Part shown: positions 31,387-33,083 of the stretch, in pieces
Layout of the letters: the number at the start of each line of letters is the position of its first letter
Position numbering within the stretch: the stretch's first letter is position 1
Assembly: GCA_903932045.1 (NCBI GenBank)
Contig: CAIZES010000437.1
Location: forward strand, 1-33,083
Source of the DNA: an uncultured Silvanigrella sp.
Lineage (GTDB): Bacteria; Bdellovibrionota_B; Oligoflexia; Silvanigrellales; Silvanigrellaceae
Length of the DNA stretch: 33,083 bases
Direction of reading: 5' to 3'
Notes under the pieces: generated by a model
What the model was told of the DNA's origin: nothing
Databases searched by the model: none
The model's input: the letters and a program-made list of their open reading frames with translations, nothing else
Program-made: the position numbers and the translations under genes

Positions 31387-33006
31387 ATGGTTGAACGTTT
31401 CCGAGCCTTCGTTGCGCAATTTTGGACTCAAGCCAAAACATTCTACTCGGGCCTTACAAAGGGACGCCGCATTGGAATTGGAATTGGCTTGGGCGTCGTT
31501 ATTGTCGCTCTTGTCTCGGCTGTTTTCTGGCGTCCTGAAAAAAGCTACGAAGTTGCCTACACAAATCTCACACAAGAAGATCGCACGGCCATCTTGGCGT
31601 ACCTCAAAAAAAGCTTGGTACAAGATTTTAAGCTTGAAGGCGGCACAATTTCATTTCCACAAGATCAAGTTCTAGACATCAAAATGAAACTCGCAGAAGA
31701 AGGACTTCCTGCAAGCGGTGTTGGCGTAGGTTGGGAAAAATTTGACGAAAAAGCTTTTGGAGCAACAGATTTCGATCAAAAAGTAAACAAACTTCGAGCC
31801 ATTCAAGGCGAACTTTCGCGTTCTATCAATCGCCTCGACCCTGTAGAAGCCAATCGCGTTCACATTGTTCTTCCCGATGGCGCTGTTTTTGCGGAAGACA
31901 AAAAACCAGCTACCGCAAGCATCTCTCTCAGACTTAAAACAGGAAAAACGCTTTCACAGCGGCAAATTCAAGGTATTTTGCACCTTGTTGCACGCGCTGT
32001 TGAAGGACTCGATCCTCAGAATATTGCAATTGTCGATCAAGAAGGAAACATGCTCACACGTCCCGAAGAAGACGACGGAGGGATTGATAGAGTCACAAGC
32101 GCACAACGTGAGTACCAAAAAAAGATAGAACGTGAACTCTCTGCAAAAGTAAAAGAAATTCTCGGGAGAGTTGTTGGATTCAACAAAGTTGTCTCAACAA
32201 TTCAGGCCGATGTCGACTTCAAAAAAGTGGAAACCACAATTCAGGACGTCGATCCCGAACGTTCCGCTGTTGTTTCGCAATCTCGCAGCGAACAGAGTAC
32301 GAACGGCACAGGCGTAAATCCCACGGGAGTACCTGGAGCCAAAAGTAATTTGCCCGGAGAAAAGGACGACATACAAGCCACATCCTCACAAAATAGCAGC
32401 AAACAAAATCAGGAACAAACGAACTTTGAATTCAAGAAAACTCTCAGTAAAGTTGTTGAGCCAATTGGCGCAATCAAAAAAGTGAGTGCAGCCGTTCTTG
32501 TTGATAACAAAATGGTTGAAGGAAAATACACCGCCAGAACACCTGAAGAAATGGCGATGATTACAAAACTAGTCAAGAGCGCAATTGGATTTCAGGAAGG
32601 TCGCGATACGCTTTCTGTTGAAACGGCACAGTTTGAAATGGACGAATTTGCACAAGCAGAACAAGCCTCGCTCACAACAAGACGAACCTCACTCATCCAA
32701 ACTGGAATCATTGCACTCGTTGCCATCAGCGGTCTCATCTTCCTGTTTTTCGCAGTTATCAAGCCTTACTTTCGTTGGCTTACGTTTGATCCCGAAAAAA
32801 GATCACAGGATCAATTCGGCGTGGTGGAATACGAGTTGGAACGCTCTGGAACCGCCGCAAAACGCGTGCAAGTAAAAGAAGAAGTTCCTTTCGAAAAACT
32901 TTCAGCTCGAGAACAAATTCTATACTTGGCCAAGAACGACCCCAAGAAGACCACGGAGGCCATTCGACAACTTCTATCCCCCAATGGTTACGGCGGTGGC
33001 GGCTAA
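31387..33006 (+). CDS. fliF: Flagellar MS-ring protein FliF
   Basis: A 539-residue MS-ring subunit. The first transmembrane segment is at about 28-47 (IGIGIGLGVVIVALVSAVFW). The ring-building motif YAYTNL-like VAYTNLTQEDRTAILAYL follows, then GLPASGVGVGWEKFD, ELSRSINRLDPVEANRVHIVLP and KTLSQRQIQGILHLVARAVEGL. A Gln/Ser/Asn-rich periplasmic loop spans about 290-355. The second transmembrane segment is at about 438-460 (GIIALVAISGLIFLFFAVI). The C-terminal LAKNDPKKTTEAIRQLL matches the FliG-binding tail. GAGGAG precedes the ATG. It ends at a TAA, and no fliG start is evident in the remaining 77 bases. Confidence 0.96.
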   Translation: MVERFRAFVAQFWTQAKTFYSGLTKGRRIGIGIGLGVVIVALVSAVFWRPEKSYEVAYTNLTQEDRTAILAYLKKSLVQDFKLEGGTISFPQDQVLDIKMKLAEEGLPASGVGVGWEKFDEKAFGATDFDQKVNKLRAIQGELSRSINRLDPVEANRVHIVLPDGAVFAEDKKPATASISLRLKTGKTLSQRQIQGILHLVARAVEGLDPQNIAIVDQEGNMLTRPEEDDGGIDRVTSAQREYQKKIERELSAKVKEILGRVVGFNKVVSTIQADVDFKKVETTIQDVDPERSAVVSQSRSEQSTNGTGVNPTGVPGAKSNLPGEKDDIQATSSQNSSKQNQEQTNFEFKKTLSKVVEPIGAIKKVSAAVLVDNKMVEGKYTARTPEEMAMITKLVKSAIGFQEGRDTLSVETAQFEMDEFAQAEQASLTTRRTSLIQTGIIALVAISGLIFLFFAVIKPYFRWLTFDPEKRSQDQFGVVEYELERSGTAAKRVQVKEEVPFEKLSAREQILYLAKNDPKKTTEAIRQLLSPNGYGGGG

Positions 33007-33012
33007 TTATTG

Positions 33013-33083
33013 TTATTCAATCAAGAAGCATTTCTGCAATATTTCCTTCAACAATTCGAATGCTTTATTACAATATCCAGATT
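33013..33083 (-). other. Possible C-terminal end of a convergent gene (partial, weak)
   Basis: One minus-strand frame is open from the window edge to a TAA at 33013-33015 and reads NKAFELLKEILQKCFLIE, helix-like and amphipathic. At 22 codons in AT-rich DNA this could be chance. It would explain the absence of fliG directly after fliF. Confidence 0.2.

Overview
The window reads as compact chromosomal DNA of a motile, LPS-bearing Gram-negative bacterium. Signs of this are plsB, kdsB and a LapB-like protein, an outer-membrane barrel, lipoproteins, and the start of a flagellar basal-body operon. Base composition is moderate and coding density is high. Gene content (NAD synthetase, oligoribonuclease, a flagellar operon headed by an AAA+ regulator, many secreted or low-complexity proteins) would suit a Bdellovibrionota/Oligoflexia-type lineage. 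That placement is inference from style; no marker here settles it. I see no phage, transposase, integron, CRISPR array or tRNA.

Layout. 1-2031: end of a cobalamin segment (cbiB tail, cobD-like aminotransferase) facing an Rrf2-family Fe-S regulator. 2187-4331: oligoribonuclease (orn) divergent from a secreted alpha/beta hydrolase. 4375-7610: lysA and glutamine-dependent nadE, convergent and overlapping at their 3' ends. 7717-11289: panC-plsB pair. 11388-14245: P5C dehydrogenase and a tRNA-dihydrouridine synthase on the minus strand. 14318-16721: a periplasmic DUF3108 protein, a solitary rpsR with a structured leader and a strong terminator, and a secreted endonuclease I. 16685-22164, all minus strand: lapB-like, rsmB, a PLD-like protein, a lipoprotein and a response regulator-PilZ fusion. 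22260-26494: kdsB translationally coupled to a large metalloprotease-like/beta-barrel protein. 26834-33006: TPR/AMIN-like protein, AAA+ regulator, flgB, flgC, fliE, fliF.

How the genes fit together. Three groups stand out. An envelope group (plsB, lapB-like, kdsB, the metalloprotease-barrel protein, the DUF3108 protein) points to LPS and outer-membrane building and quality control. The minus-strand trio of PLD-like protein, lipoprotein and RR-PilZ fusion looks like one transcription unit and may be a small, uncharacterised envelope/c-di-GMP module. The flagellar operon begins with a secreted TPR protein and a sigma-54-type AAA+ activator that lacks the GAFTGA loop, which suggests altered transcriptional control of the basal-body genes.

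A recurring peculiarity is short perfect tandem duplications (9, 10, 12 and 21 bp) in or beside several genes. They include a four-copy repeat in a signal-peptide region and a G-quadruplex-like array inside the PilZ domain of the fusion. Three convergent gene pairs overlap at their 3' ends.
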